Assembly: GCA_046347195.1 (NCBI GenBank)
Contig: JAXMGQ010000005.1
Coordinates: 87,320-151,319 of the forward strand
From: TMP-86 sp046347195
GTDB lineage: Bacteria > Pseudomonadota > Gammaproteobacteria > Steroidobacterales > Steroidobacteraceae
Direction: 5' to 3'
Length of the DNA stretch: 64,000 nucleotides
Each line of letters begins with the position of its first letter. Position 1 is the stretch's first letter. Made by a program: the position numbers and the translations under genes. The notes under the pieces are model-generated. The model was not told the DNA's origin. It made no database searches and worked only from the letters and a program-made list of their open reading frames with translations. This document shows positions 17,207 to 26,419 of this stretch, in pieces.

Positions 17207-19525
17207 ATGTCGAGAATGCTTGCAATCAAGGCGGTGACCTTTGCGCTGGTGCTGAGTGCACTCGGCATCGTGTCACCGGCGGCGGCACAAACAGCGGAAA
17301 ATCGGGGTACCAGCCAGGATTCATCGACTGAAACGCTGGCTGAGGTCATCGTCACCGCGGAAAAGCGCGAGGAGTCGATCAACAAGATCGGCGTCACGAT
17401 GAGCGTCATCGGCGCCAGTGAATTGCAGAACCTGCAGATCACGAATCTGCAGGATCTCGCGCAGTTGATCCCGGGCCTGCAGTTTGCCCAGACGCCATTC
17501 TCGACACCCGTGTACACCTTGCGGGGCGTCGGTTTCTACGAGAGCACGCTCTCCGCTTACCCCGATGTCACGGTATATCTGGATCAGGTGCCGCTGCCGT
17601 TCCCGGCCCTCACGGCCCTTGCAAACTTCGACCTGGCCCAGGTCGAGGTCCTCAAGGGACCACAAGGCACGCTGTTCGGCGCCAATGCGACCGGTGGCGC
17701 CATCAACTACATTGCGGCGAAGCCCACGAAGACCCTCAGGAGCGGAGTGTCGCTGTCCTTTGGCAACTACAGCGAGGTGTTGGCCGACGGCTACCTGAGC
17801 GGCCCGATCAGCGACGAGCTCAGCGGTCGCATCGCATTTCGCAGCGAATCGAGGGCGGATTGGCAGGAGAGCTATACACGTGCCGATTCGATCGGGGCTG
17901 TCAAGACGGTGGCGGCGCGCGGACTGTTGGATTGGACGCCCGCGCCATGGGCGAAGTTCGAGTTGAACTTGAATGGCTGGGTGGACAAATCCGAGCCGCA
18001 GCAGCCACAGCTGTACGGCCTGTCCATCCAGAATCCCGGCTTCGCACCGCCCTATGAGCTGAACTATCCGATGGCGCCGCACACGCCGACGGCGGCGGAC
18101 TGGGACCCGAGCCTGCCGTTGAAGTCGAACAACTCGCTGTTTCAAGCGTCGCTTCGATCGGATTTCTTCGTGGGTGCCTTGACCATCACCTCGCTGACTT
18201 CCTATATTCATTCGAGCAGGGATACGTATTCCGGCAGCGGCGGCGTCGATTTCGAGAATGCCGATTGGCATCAATTCGGCAAGTTCGACGACTTTTACCA
18301 GGAAGTACGCGTAGCCAATGACTCGAGCGCAGCACTGCGATGGACGGTCGGCGCGAATTACGCCTATGACGATGTGCACGAGCGGGTGCCCATCGCGTAT
18401 GGCGACAACTCGCTGTTCTATGCCTTGGGAATCAGCAGCTCCACCTTCACGGACAATGTAAGGTCGAACAGCTACGCGGGCTTCGCGAATGTCGAGGCGG
18501 ATGCAGGACCCGCCATCACCGTAAAGGTTGGTGGGAGGTTCACGGGCATCACCCGCCGGGCGTTCGAGTGCCACGAGGACGGCTACAACGGCAAAGTGGC
18601 CGCCTTCTTCACCATGCTCGAGTCACTGCTCTCTGGCGGCGCCGTGGTTCCGCCACTGGGCATCAACGACTGCTTCCCGATCAATCCGCAGACGGGTCGT
18701 TCCGGGCCATATTTCGGCAGCCTGAACGAGCACAATGTCTCATGGCGTGTGGGCGTCGACTGGAAGCCGAGCGACACATTGCTCATCTACGTCAATGCGG
18801 CCAAGGGCTACAAGGCGGGCGGATTTCCCGCGGTCGATGCATCCTCATGGGTGCAATTCAAGCCGGTGACACAGGAATCGGTCGTCGATGTCGAGCTCGG
18901 TTTCAAGAGCCAGTCGTTCGACAACCGGCTCTCGGTGACGGGTTCGGTGTTCCATTACGACTACAAGGACAAGCAACTGCGATCGAAGATCCTGGATCCG
19001 GTCTTCGGCTTGCTCGATGCAACGTCCAATATCCCGAAGTCCACCGTCAAGGGTGCCGAGCTCGCCGTGGCGGCGAAACCCGTCAAAGGGCTGACGCTGA
19101 CCCTGTCCGCCACCTATCTCGATGCGAAGATCGACCAGTTTACCGGCATCAACAATGCCGGTGGACAGGCGGACTTTGCCGGCACGAAGATGCCCTACGC
19201 GCCCAGATTCTCGGGTACGTTCGATGGAGAATATCGATGGACCCTGGGAAATGGCTGGACACCTTTCCTCGGCGTCAACGCGACTCACAGTGGCGCCACC
19301 AATGCCGTGATCGGCGAGACGCCCAAGTACGCGATCCCGGCATTCACGGTTTTCAACCTGCGGGCCGGCGTGGAGGACGCCAGCCATCACTGGAAGGGGT
19401 ATTTGTGGAGCAAGAATCTCACCAACAAGTACTACATCAACAATGTCGTTCAGAACTATGACACCGTGACCCGATATACCGGAATGCCTCGCACCTATGG
19501 TGTGGCGGTGAGCTACAGCTATTGA
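17207..19525 (+). CDS. TonB-dependent outer-membrane receptor
   Basis: 772 aa from ATG 17207 (GGGGA 5 bp upstream), giving a signal peptide MSRMLAIKAVTFALVLSALG with an AAAQ cleavage site. A TonB-box-like stretch TLAEVIVTAEKREESINKIG follows. The plug domain (residues ~50-165) includes VEVLKGPQGTLFGANATGGA. A long beta-barrel follows, ending in a hydrophobic-aromatic C-terminus (YGVAVSYSY). This is the Sphingomonas/Steroidobacter-type receptor class for non-siderophore organic substrates. Being embedded between catabolic genes, it probably imports the cluster's substrate. A GC-rich hairpin follows the stop. Confidence 0.9.
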   Translation: MSRMLAIKAVTFALVLSALGIVSPAAAQTAENRGTSQDSSTETLAEVIVTAEKREESINKIGVTMSVIGASELQNLQITNLQDLAQLIPGLQFAQTPFSTPVYTLRGVGFYESTLSAYPDVTVYLDQVPLPFPALTALANFDLAQVEVLKGPQGTLFGANATGGAINYIAAKPTKTLRSGVSLSFGNYSEVLADGYLSGPISDELSGRIAFRSESRADWQESYTRADSIGAVKTVAARGLLDWTPAPWAKFELNLNGWVDKSEPQQPQLYGLSIQNPGFAPPYELNYPMAPHTPTAADWDPSLPLKSNNSLFQASLRSDFFVGALTITSLTSYIHSSRDTYSGSGGVDFENADWHQFGKFDDFYQEVRVANDSSAALRWTVGANYAYDDVHERVPIAYGDNSLFYALGISSSTFTDNVRSNSYAGFANVEADAGPAITVKVGGRFTGITRRAFECHEDGYNGKVAAFFTMLESLLSGGAVVPPLGINDCFPINPQTGRSGPYFGSLNEHNVSWRVGVDWKPSDTLLIYVNAAKGYKAGGFPAVDASSWVQFKPVTQESVVDVELGFKSQSFDNRLSVTGSVFHYDYKDKQLRSKILDPVFGLLDATSNIPKSTVKGAELAVAAKPVKGLTLTLSATYLDAKIDQFTGINNAGGQADFAGTKMPYAPRFSGTFDGEYRWTLGNGWTPFLGVNATHSGATNAVIGETPKYAIPAFTVFNLRAGVEDASHHWKGYLWSKNLTNKYYINNVVQNYDTVTRYTGMPRTYGVAVSYSY

Positions 19526-19558
19526 TCCGGGCGCAGGACAAACCTGGGCGATCGCTTG

Positions 19559-19580
19559 ACCCCCGGCCGTTGCCGGGGGT
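19559..19580. terminator. GC-rich hairpin after the TonB receptor gene
   Basis: ACCCCCGG (19559-19566) pairs with CCGGGGGT (19573-19580) across a 6-base loop. No T-run follows, so it may be a weak terminator or mRNA-end stabiliser rather than a classical intrinsic terminator. Confidence 0.4.
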
Positions 19581-19633
19581 AGTGCGGGGCGTTACAGTGG
19601 CGGCTGCGATGTTCAATACCACGAGGCGGGGCG

Positions 19634-20398
19634 ATGGCTGAACGGTCCATCAAGTCGGCGATGCGCACCCTGGCGGTATTCGAGTTCTTCGCCCTCGAGC
19701 AACGCGCCTTGCGCGTGCGGGATGTCAGCACGGCGCTGTCGATACCGCAGTCGAGCGCGTCCATGTTGCTCGAGAACCTGGTGGATCTCGGCTATCTCGA
19801 ACACGACCGGAGAGCCCGCACCTTCATCCCCACCATCCGGGTGGCACTGCTCGGTACCTGGATTCATCACAAGTTCGCGCAGGACATGCAGCTCGAGCGC
19901 CGGCTCGATGAGCTCCAGTCCGCGGTGGGGGAAATGGTCTACATCGGCATAGAGAACCGCTGGCGCGCACAGTACGTGCTGGTGCAGTACCCCACCTCGC
20001 CGCGACGTTTCGAGGTTCATGGGGGGCAATTCCGCACACTCACTCGCAGCGCCATGGGGCATGTGCTTCTCAGCCGCAAGCCGGATGCAGAGGTGCTGAA
20101 GCTCGTGCGCCGCACGAATGCGGAAGAGCCGGACCCGAAGCTGCGAGTGTCCGAAACGGCATTCATGGACCTCATTGCCAAGGTCCGCGTACAGGGCTTT
20201 TCGGAAACGTTGGGTGCGTCCACGCCGGGCCTCGGCGCCTTTGCGATCACCACCTTGAATCCCACCAGCACGACGCCCATAGCTGTCGGCGTCGCCGGAC
20301 CCATTCATCGCATGCGCGAAAAGCGCTCCCTCATTCTCAGCGAACTGAAGCAGTTCATGCTGGAGTTCGATTCGGGCTCAACGCCACCGCTGATTTGA
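19634..20398 (+). CDS. IclR-family transcriptional regulator
   Basis: 254 aa with a GAGG ribosome site upstream of ATG 19634. The N-terminal winged HTH (residues ~5-70: IKSAMRTLAVFEFFAL, LRVRDVSTALSIPQSSASML) is followed by a linker and the ligand-binding GAF-like IclR domain (~85-250: GEMVYIGIENRWRAQYVLVQ, GHVLLSRKPDAEVLKLVR, SETLGASTPGLGAFAITTLN). IclR proteins sense a pathway acid or CoA ester. As the only regulator in the 11.7-27 kb cluster it is the best candidate to bind the shared 14-bp palindromes at 12668 and 21951 (inference). It is convergent with the aldehyde dehydrogenase gene. Confidence 0.9.
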   Translation: MAERSIKSAMRTLAVFEFFALEQRALRVRDVSTALSIPQSSASMLLENLVDLGYLEHDRRARTFIPTIRVALLGTWIHHKFAQDMQLERRLDELQSAVGEMVYIGIENRWRAQYVLVQYPTSPRRFEVHGGQFRTLTRSAMGHVLLSRKPDAEVLKLVRRTNAEEPDPKLRVSETAFMDLIAKVRVQGFSETLGASTPGLGAFAITTLNPTSTTPIAVGVAGPIHRMREKRSLILSELKQFMLEFDSGSTPPLI

Positions 20399-20419
20399 TT
20401 CGCAGCCATCACGGTGCTG

Positions 20420-21865
20420 CTAGAACCGTATCGTGATGCACTTGGTATGCGAGTAGTGGCGCAGGGCCTCGATTCCCTTCTCCCGTCCATAGCCGCTGGC
20501 CTTGAAGCCGCCGAGAGGCGTCTCGACTCCGCCCGCCATGTATTCGTTGACATAGATCTGACCAGCCTCGAGCTGCGCAGCCACGCGATGAGCGCGCGCC
20601 AGATCGCGCGTCCAGATGCCCGCGGCCAGCCCGTACTCCGTTGCATTGGCGATCTCGATGGCCTCGGCTTCCGTGTCGAACGGAATGACAACAGCCACGG
20701 GACCGAAGATTTCTTCCTGGGCGATACGCATCTCGTTGCGCACTCCGATATACAAGGTCGGTGATACGAACCATCCGCCGCCATGATCGCGGGGCTGAAG
20801 GGTCGTGCCGCCGACGATGGCCGTAGCGCCCTCGGCTTGGGCGATCGCGTAGTACTCCTGGACCTTTTCGTACTGTGCCCGCGTGGTCATTGGCGCGACC
20901 TCGCCATCGCCGCTGCCCGGCTTTGCCGCCGTGAGGCCGGCGGCCAGCATGGTGACAAAACGATCGTGGATGGAGCGCTCGACGAGGATCCGCGAGCCCG
21001 CGGTACAGACCTGCCCCGAGTTCACCAGGAATGCGCGAATGACCCCCGGGGCGGCGGCGTCGAGATCCGCATCGGCGAAAACGATGTCGGGGGACTTCCC
21101 ACCGAGTTCCAAGGTGAGCGGGATTACCCGCTCGGCCGCGATCTTGCCGACTTCCCGACCCGCACGGAGAGATCCTGTGAAGGCCACCTTCTTCACGTCC
21201 GGATGGCCCACCAGGGGCGCACCCGCCTCCTGGCCCAAACCAGTGACCACATTGAGAACACCGGGCGGCAGGCCGCACTCCTGCACGGCCGTTCGTGCCA
21301 GCGCGAGCAAGGAACCGGAAGTTGCTTCAGAGGGCTTCGCCACGACGGTGTTGCCGGCGCTGAGCGCAGGAGCAACGGCCCGGGCCGCCTGATTGAGAGG
21401 TGCATTCCAAGGCAGGATCACCGCGACCACTCCATACGGTTCGGCGCGGGTGTAACTATGGTATTGGCTGCCGAGATTGATCTGTTCGCCCTGCAGCGCC
21501 GCAGCGAGGCCGCCATAGAACTCGAAGTACTGTGCCACCACCTCGATCTCGCCCGTAGCCTGAGCGGCGGATTTCCCCGACTCGCGCCGTTCGATCGAGG
21601 CGAGCGCCGGGGCGTGGCGGCGGACGATGCGCGCAATTTCCGTCAGAACGCGACCGCGGACCATCGGCCGCAGGTCGCGCCAGGGACCGAAGGCCGAACG
21701 GGCAGCGGCAACGGCAGCATCGACATCGGCCGCATTACCTCGCGCCACCCGGGAAATGACCAAGCCCGTCGCGGGATTGTAGCCATCGACGTACTGCCCG
21801 GAATCTGGCTGCCGAGGCGCCCCATCGATGAAGTGGTCCAGTACAGTGCAGTCGTTGGTATTCAT
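20420..21865 (-). CDS. NAD(P)-dependent aldehyde dehydrogenase
   Basis: 481 aa from ATG 21865, preceded by GAGGA at a good distance; another in-frame ATG lies 12 bp upstream. Family blocks: VVAVILPWNAPLNQAARAVA (~150), TGSLRAGREVGKIAAERVIP, catalytic Glu in LTLELGGKSPDIVF (~255), catalytic Cys in NSGQVCTAGSRILVERS (~288), and EEIFGPVAVVIPFDT (~380). A normal-length class 1/2-like ALDH. It would oxidise the aldehyde made by the GMC enzyme to a carboxylate for CoA activation. Divergent from the CoA lyase gene with the palindromic operator between them. Confidence 0.9.
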   Translation of the reverse strand: MNTNDCTVLDHFIDGAPRQPDSGQYVDGYNPATGLVISRVARGNAADVDAAVAAARSAFGPWRDLRPMVRGRVLTEIARIVRRHAPALASIERRESGKSAAQATGEIEVVAQYFEFYGGLAAALQGEQINLGSQYHSYTRAEPYGVVAVILPWNAPLNQAARAVAPALSAGNTVVAKPSEATSGSLLALARTAVQECGLPPGVLNVVTGLGQEAGAPLVGHPDVKKVAFTGSLRAGREVGKIAAERVIPLTLELGGKSPDIVFADADLDAAAPGVIRAFLVNSGQVCTAGSRILVERSIHDRFVTMLAAGLTAAKPGSGDGEVAPMTTRAQYEKVQEYYAIAQAEGATAIVGGTTLQPRDHGGGWFVSPTLYIGVRNEMRIAQEEIFGPVAVVIPFDTEAEAIEIANATEYGLAAGIWTRDLARAHRVAAQLEAGQIYVNEYMAGGVETPLGGFKASGYGREKGIEALRHYSHTKCITIRF

Positions 21866-21950
21866 GGCGGTCCTCATCGCGCAACCTGATAGCGGCAAGC
21901 TAACTCCTCGCGCGCGCTGCCGCACGCGGAGGCTGTCACCAAGAGCCAAT

Positions 21951-21964
21951 ATTACAGCTGTGAT
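21951..21964. promoter_or_regulatory. 14-bp palindromic operator, ATTACAGCTGTGAT
   Basis: ATTACA-GC-TGTGAT matches the perfect palindrome at 12668 except at one arm position and the centre. It lies midway in the 170-bp divergent region between aldehyde dehydrogenase (minus) and CoA lyase (plus), so one bound protein could control both directions. Confidence 0.55.
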
Positions 21965-22035
21965 GCCCAGGCTCCGCCGCTCTGGCATGCTCTGCCTGAA
22001 CGATTCGGCACCTGCCCAAATTGACGAGAATGCCC

Positions 22036-22902
22036 ATGACCCAAGAGCTGTTACGAAGCGTCCTGTACGTGCCCGCGAGCAACGACAAGGCGCTGCTGAA
22101 GGCCACTCAGTTGGCGGCCGACGCGGTGATCGTGGATCTCGAGGATGCCGTCTCTCCGGATGGCAAGGCCGAGGCGCGGGCGCGAGCGGCCGCGGCGATT
22201 GCCGACCGGGACTGGGGTGATCGATTCGTCGTGCTGCGCGTGAACGCGCTGTCCAGCGAATGGGGAGAAGCGGATGTGAGTGCGGCGCTCGAAGCCTCGC
22301 CGGCTGCGATTCTGCTGCCCAAGGTGTCCAAGGCACAGGACCTGCACGCGCTGGGTTCGCTGTTGGCCGTTGCCCGGCGCCCGATTGCCATCTGGGCCAT
22401 GATCGAGACCTGCGAAGCCATCTTGAATCTGGCCGATATCGTGCGCGCCTCGGCCAGCCTGCCCCTGCGCAGTCTGGTCATCGGAACGAACGACCTCGCG
22501 AAGCAGATGCGTATTCGCCTGGGCCCGGGCCGTCAGCCACTGCAACCCGTATTCACGCAGATCGTCATCGCGGCTCGGGCGCAGGGGCTGGCCGTCCTCG
22601 ACGGCGTCTGCAACGACTTGCAGAATCTCGAGCGATTTCGCGAAGAGTGTCTGCAGGCGCGTGCGTTCGGCATGGACGGCAAGACGCTGATCCATCCGGC
22701 GCAGATCCCCCTCAGTAACGACATATTCGGCCCACAGCCGGAGGAGGTGGCATGGGCGAGTGCCGTGGTCGATGCCTTCGAGCATCCGGACAACATCGGC
22801 AAAGGCGTGATTCGGATTCAGGGTGAAATGGTGGAGCTGCTGCATCTGCAACAGGCGCGCGCCATCCTGACTGTGGCGCAAAGAGCGAAAGCGGCGGGCT
22901 GA
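22036..22902 (+). CDS. HpcH/HpaI-type acyl-CoA lyase (citrate lyase beta-like)
   Basis: 288 aa from ATG 22036 (an alternative ATG is at 22030). Blocks: LRSVLYVPASNDKALLKATQ, DAVIVDLEDAVSPDGKAEAR (Mg/acid residues), RFVVLRVNALSSEW (substrate Arg), IWAMIETCEAILNLADI (metal Glu), SLVIGTNDLAKQMR, VLDGVCNDLQNLERFREEC, and GMDGKTLIHPAQI. This is the CitE-like fold that splits beta-hydroxyacyl-CoA esters such as malyl- or citramalyl-CoA. It is intact, unlike the second lyase at 26420. It opens the plus-strand run lyase-MaoC-ACAD-MaoC-CoA transferase and probably does the final C-C cleavage. Confidence 0.85.
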   Translation: MTQELLRSVLYVPASNDKALLKATQLAADAVIVDLEDAVSPDGKAEARARAAAAIADRDWGDRFVVLRVNALSSEWGEADVSAALEASPAAILLPKVSKAQDLHALGSLLAVARRPIAIWAMIETCEAILNLADIVRASASLPLRSLVIGTNDLAKQMRIRLGPGRQPLQPVFTQIVIAARAQGLAVLDGVCNDLQNLERFREECLQARAFGMDGKTLIHPAQIPLSNDIFGPQPEEVAWASAVVDAFEHPDNIGKGVIRIQGEMVELLHLQQARAILTVAQRAKAAG

Positions 22903-23024
22903 GGCGAGGCCCCACTTTCCTCGAATGATCGCATATATGAGTATTTGCCTGACCGATGACGCTTTGCTCTCGTCTGGATGCATATTGCTGCCGACGGAGC
23001 CACTGAAGCGGAGCGGGTAGGGCG

Positions 23025-23540
23025 ATGATCGAAGATCTGGACAGGCGCGCACGTCTGCGCGCCAAGGGATTCTGGTTCGAGGACTTCACTGTCGGCAGGG
23101 TGTTCGAGCACCACTGGGGCCGCACGCTGACTCAAGCGGAAAACGCGCTGTTCACGACCCTCACCCTGCACTTCAACCCCATCTACACCAACATCGAGTA
23201 CGCCAAGGCTCTCGGGCACGATGAAATGCCCCTCAATCCGCTGCTGGTGTTCAACACCATTTTTGGTCTGTCGGTGGAAGATCTCAGCGAGAACGGCGTT
23301 GCATTCCTCGGAGTGGATGACCTGCTGCACGAGCGGAGCGCCTACCCCGGCGACACGCTGTACGCGCGCTCGACGGTGGTCGACAGCAGAGTGTCCGCCA
23401 AGAAACCGGCCACGGGCATCGTGACCTGGCGTACGGAGGGCAGTAATCAGCGCGGTGAGCGCGTCTGCGCCTTCACCCGCTCAAACCTGTTGCTCAGGCG
23501 CGAGCCGCAGCTCGCTGCGCCCGGGAGCTGCGCATCATGA
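23025..23540 (+). CDS. MaoC-type hot-dog hydratase (mesaconyl-CoA hydratase-like)
   Basis: 171 aa. FWFEDFTVGRVFEHHWGRTL opens the hot-dog fold; the hydratase motif region is AENALFTTLTLHFNPIYTNI (D/N...H active-site helix), then PLNPLLVFNTIFGLSVEDLS and PGDTLYARSTVVDSRVS. It lacks a second domain, so it acts as a dimer. Proteins of this size with HWGRTLT are close to the hydratases that add water to C5 dicarboxylic enoyl-CoAs. Its stop overlaps the acyl-CoA dehydrogenase start (ATGA). Exact substrate unknown. Confidence 0.82.
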   Translation: MIEDLDRRARLRAKGFWFEDFTVGRVFEHHWGRTLTQAENALFTTLTLHFNPIYTNIEYAKALGHDEMPLNPLLVFNTIFGLSVEDLSENGVAFLGVDDLLHERSAYPGDTLYARSTVVDSRVSAKKPATGIVTWRTEGSNQRGERVCAFTRSNLLLRREPQLAAPGSCAS

Positions 23541-24712
23541 CCCATCTCACGGAAGAGCGCCTGATGATCCGGGATCAGGCGCGCGAGTTTGCCACCGAGA
23601 GAGTCCTCCCGCTGGCCAACAAGCTTGATCCGGTCAAGGGAGAGATCCCCATGGCGTTGCGTGAGGAGATGGCCGAACTCGGCTATTTCGGCATTCTCAT
23701 TCCCGAGAAGTACGGTGGCCTTGGCCTCGGGGTGTTCGAGTACTGTCTCGTGACCGAGGAACTGGCGCGCGCCTGGATGAGCGTGGCATCCATCATCGCA
23801 AGGGCCAACACCATACCCGGCATCGCCACCATGTCGGAGGAGCAGAAGGACTACTGGCTGCCGAAGGCCGTCTGCGGCGAGTGGCTCGGGGCCCTGGCCA
23901 TGTCCGAGCCCGGTGCGGGATCGGACATCTCCGGGATCAAGACACGGGCGGAGCGGGACGGGGATTCCTGGCTGATCACCGGCAACAAGTACTGGTGCAC
24001 CTTCGCCGATGGTGCCGACTACCTCGTCGTGATCGCGAGGACCAGTCCGCCGGAGTCGGCGATGCGAGGGCACACCGGGTTGTCGGCATTTCTGGTCGAA
24101 AAGCCGCGCGGCTCGTTGCCCAAGGGCGTGTCCGGCGCGCCCATTCCCAAGATCGGCTACTTCGGCTGGAATACCTTCGAGCTTTCCTTCGATCACGTGC
24201 GCGTTCCCGCCGACGCGATGCTGGGCCGGGAAGGCTCCGGTTTCAAATTGGCCACCGCCACGCTCGAGCCGGCTCGGGCACACACGGCCGCGCGTTCCAT
24301 TGGCTGCGCGCGCGGCGCGCTCGAGGACTCCATTGCCTACGCCAACGAAAGGCACCAGTTCGGCGGGCCGATTTCCAACCTGCAAGCCATTCGCTTCAAG
24401 ATCGCACAGATGGCCACGGACATCGAAGCAGCGCGGCAGCTGAACTACTTCGTGTGCGACAAGCTCGATCAGGGCGTGCGCTGCGACCTGGAATCGTCGA
24501 TGTCCAAGTACTTCGCGGCGGAGATGGCCGAGCGTGTCACCAGCGAGGGCCTGCAGATCCATGGGGGCGCGGGGTATACAACCCTGCATGCCGTGGAACG
24601 GTATTGGCGGGATGCCAGATTGACGAAGATCTTCGAGGGTACCTCTGAAATTCAACAGCGCATCATCTCCGATCGCCTGCTGGGGAAGGTCGCAGGAGGA
24701 ACGGCAGCATGA
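23537..24712 (+). CDS. acyl-CoA dehydrogenase
   Basis: 391 aa, full length. Typical blocks: LTEERLMIRDQAREFATERV, LGALAMSEPGAGSDISGIKT (flavin loop), GNKYWCTFADGADYLVVIAR, ASIVDPART-equivalent LEPARAHTAARSIG, YANERHQFGGPISNLQAIRF, and the C-terminal FEGTSEIQQRIISDRLLG. FAD-dependent alpha,beta-dehydrogenation of an acyl-CoA, with electrons passed to ETF. The overlapping starts and stops on both sides put it in one operon with two MaoC hydratases, so it should feed an enoyl-CoA to them. Chain length or branching is not deducible. Confidence 0.9.
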   Translation: MTHLTEERLMIRDQAREFATERVLPLANKLDPVKGEIPMALREEMAELGYFGILIPEKYGGLGLGVFEYCLVTEELARAWMSVASIIARANTIPGIATMSEEQKDYWLPKAVCGEWLGALAMSEPGAGSDISGIKTRAERDGDSWLITGNKYWCTFADGADYLVVIARTSPPESAMRGHTGLSAFLVEKPRGSLPKGVSGAPIPKIGYFGWNTFELSFDHVRVPADAMLGREGSGFKLATATLEPARAHTAARSIGCARGALEDSIAYANERHQFGGPISNLQAIRFKIAQMATDIEAARQLNYFVCDKLDQGVRCDLESSMSKYFAAEMAERVTSEGLQIHGGAGYTTLHAVERYWRDARLTKIFEGTSEIQQRIISDRLLGKVAGGTAA

Positions 24713-25188
24713 AAGTCAGTCGATTGTGCGGCAACGACAATTACTTCGAAGACTTCACGGTCGGCGACCTCATGAAGCATGCGCGCGGCAAGACGCTGGA
24801 GCCGCTGGAGCAGGTACTGATCACCAACATGGTGATGAATACAGCCTCGGCTCATTTCGATGAAGTGCGCATGCAGGATACCGATTTCAAGCAACGGCTC
24901 GGCTTCGGCGGGGTCACGATCGCGCTGATCGTGGGCCTTGCGAGCCAGGACACCGCCGAGAATGCCATAGCGGAACTCGGCATGGACAAGATCCGCCTCA
25001 AGGGCCCGGTATTCCACGGCGACACGCTGAGCGCGTATACGGAGGTGCTCGAGACCCGAGCTGCCGATCGTGAGGATGCGGGCATCGTGCGTTTCAGGCA
25101 CTACGGCGCCAAGCAGGACGGCTCCATCGTCTTTGAAGGCGAGCGTACCGTCCTGATCAAGCGCCGGTCGCATTGGATCGAACGCTGA
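24709..25188 (+). CDS. second MaoC-type hot-dog hydratase
   Basis: 159 aa, start overlapping the dehydrogenase stop, with AGGAGGA upstream. NYFEDFTVGDLMKHARGKTL parallels the opening of the first MaoC protein; then MNTASAHFDEVRMQDTDFKQ (active-site helix with His), FGGVTIALIVGLASQDTAEN and GPVFHGDTLSAYTEVLETR. The two MaoC genes flank the dehydrogenase and may encode subunits of one heteromeric hydratase, as known for some steroid and C5-acid hydratases, or act on successive intermediates. Its stop overlaps the CoA-transferase start (TGATG). Confidence 0.82.
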   Translation: MKVSRLCGNDNYFEDFTVGDLMKHARGKTLEPLEQVLITNMVMNTASAHFDEVRMQDTDFKQRLGFGGVTIALIVGLASQDTAENAIAELGMDKIRLKGPVFHGDTLSAYTEVLETRAADREDAGIVRFRHYGAKQDGSIVFEGERTVLIKRRSHWIER

Positions 25189-26411
25189 TGGAGAGTGCGG
25201 CTTTCGGTGCGCTCGCCGGCGTGCGGGTGGTTGATCTGACCCAGATGCTCGCGGGGCCTTATTGCACGCAGATGCTTGCGGATCACGGCGCCGATGTCGT
25301 CAAGATTGAGCCGCTGTGGGGCGAGGACAGCCGCCGAACCCGGCCCTTCCATCCCGACGATCGCCTGTTGTTGTCGGGCGGCTACTACTCCTCCGTCAAC
25401 CGCAACAAGCGCAGCGTGGCGCTGGACCTCAAGCGTCCGGAAGCTCGGGAGATCGTCGTGAAACTCTGCGCCAAAGCCGATGTGGTGGTGGAGAATTATC
25501 GCGCCGGGGTGATGGAGCGGCTTGGACTGGGCTATGAATCGTTGCGGGCCGTCAATCCGAAGCTCGTCTATGCGGCCATCCGGGGGTTTGGCGATCCGCG
25601 CACCGGCAAGAGCCCCTACATGGACTGGCCCGCTTTCGATGTGGTCGCCCAGGCCATGGGGGGCGTGATGCAGATCAATGGCCCCGACAAGGACTCGCCC
25701 CTCAAAGTGGGTCCGGGCATCGGCGATCTGGTGCCTGCCCTCATGTGTGCCTTTGGCATCGCGGCGGCGCTGTTGAACGCCAACAGGACGGGTCGCGGTC
25801 AGTTCCTCGACGTATCGATGGTCGACAGCATCCTCTCGCTTTGCGAGCGCATCGTGCACCAGTACTCGATCACCGGCATTGCGCCCTTTCCCGAGGGCAA
25901 CCGCCACCCATTGCTGTGCCCGTTCGGCCTGGTCAGGGCGAAGGATGGTTGCGTGACCATCGCCGCGCCAACGGATGCCTGGTGGGCAAGAATCTGTTCG
26001 CTCATCGGCAACGAGGCGCTGATCAGCGACCCGCGCACAGCGACGACGGGTGCGCGGCTTGCGAACTCGGACTTCGTTTACGGTGTGCTCGAGGCGTTTA
26101 CCTCGATACGCACCCGTCGCGAACTCATGGGCATCTTCGGCGGTCAGGTGCCTTTCGGGCCGGTCTTCGACGTCGCGGACATCATGAAGGATGCGCATTT
26201 TTCGGCACGAGAGATGATCATCGAAGTGCCCCTGGCGGGCGTCGACGCTTCCATCAAGGTCGCCGGCGTGCCGGTGAAAATGACGGAGACACCCGGGCGG
26301 GTGGCACGGCGCGCACCGAGCCTCGGAGAACACACGAGCGTCGTACTGGAGGAGATCGGCTATGAGCAGGCGGAGATCGATCGATTGCGGGGCCTGGGCA
26401 TTGCCCGCTAG
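25188..26411 (+). CDS. class III (CaiB/BaiF-type) CoA-transferase
   Basis: 407 aa from ATG 25188, which overlaps the preceding stop. Family blocks: GVRVVDLTQMLAGPYCTQML, HGADVVKIEPLWGEDSRR, NRNKRSVALDLKRPEAREIV, NYRAGVMERLGLGYESL, and WPAFDVVAQAMGGVMQ with the putative nucleophilic Asp in the usual place, then GRGQFLDVSMVDSILSL. It would move CoA from succinyl-CoA or a similar donor to the carboxylate made by the aldehyde dehydrogenase. Combination with MaoC and HpcH-type lyases recalls itaconate, mesaconate and citramalate degradation modules. Confidence 0.88.
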   Translation: MESAAFGALAGVRVVDLTQMLAGPYCTQMLADHGADVVKIEPLWGEDSRRTRPFHPDDRLLLSGGYYSSVNRNKRSVALDLKRPEAREIVVKLCAKADVVVENYRAGVMERLGLGYESLRAVNPKLVYAAIRGFGDPRTGKSPYMDWPAFDVVAQAMGGVMQINGPDKDSPLKVGPGIGDLVPALMCAFGIAAALLNANRTGRGQFLDVSMVDSILSLCERIVHQYSITGIAPFPEGNRHPLLCPFGLVRAKDGCVTIAAPTDAWWARICSLIGNEALISDPRTATTGARLANSDFVYGVLEAFTSIRTRRELMGIFGGQVPFGPVFDVADIMKDAHFSAREMIIEVPLAGVDASIKVAGVPVKMTETPGRVARRAPSLGEHTSVVLEEIGYEQAEIDRLRGLGIAR

Positions 26412-26419
26412 GAGGAGTC

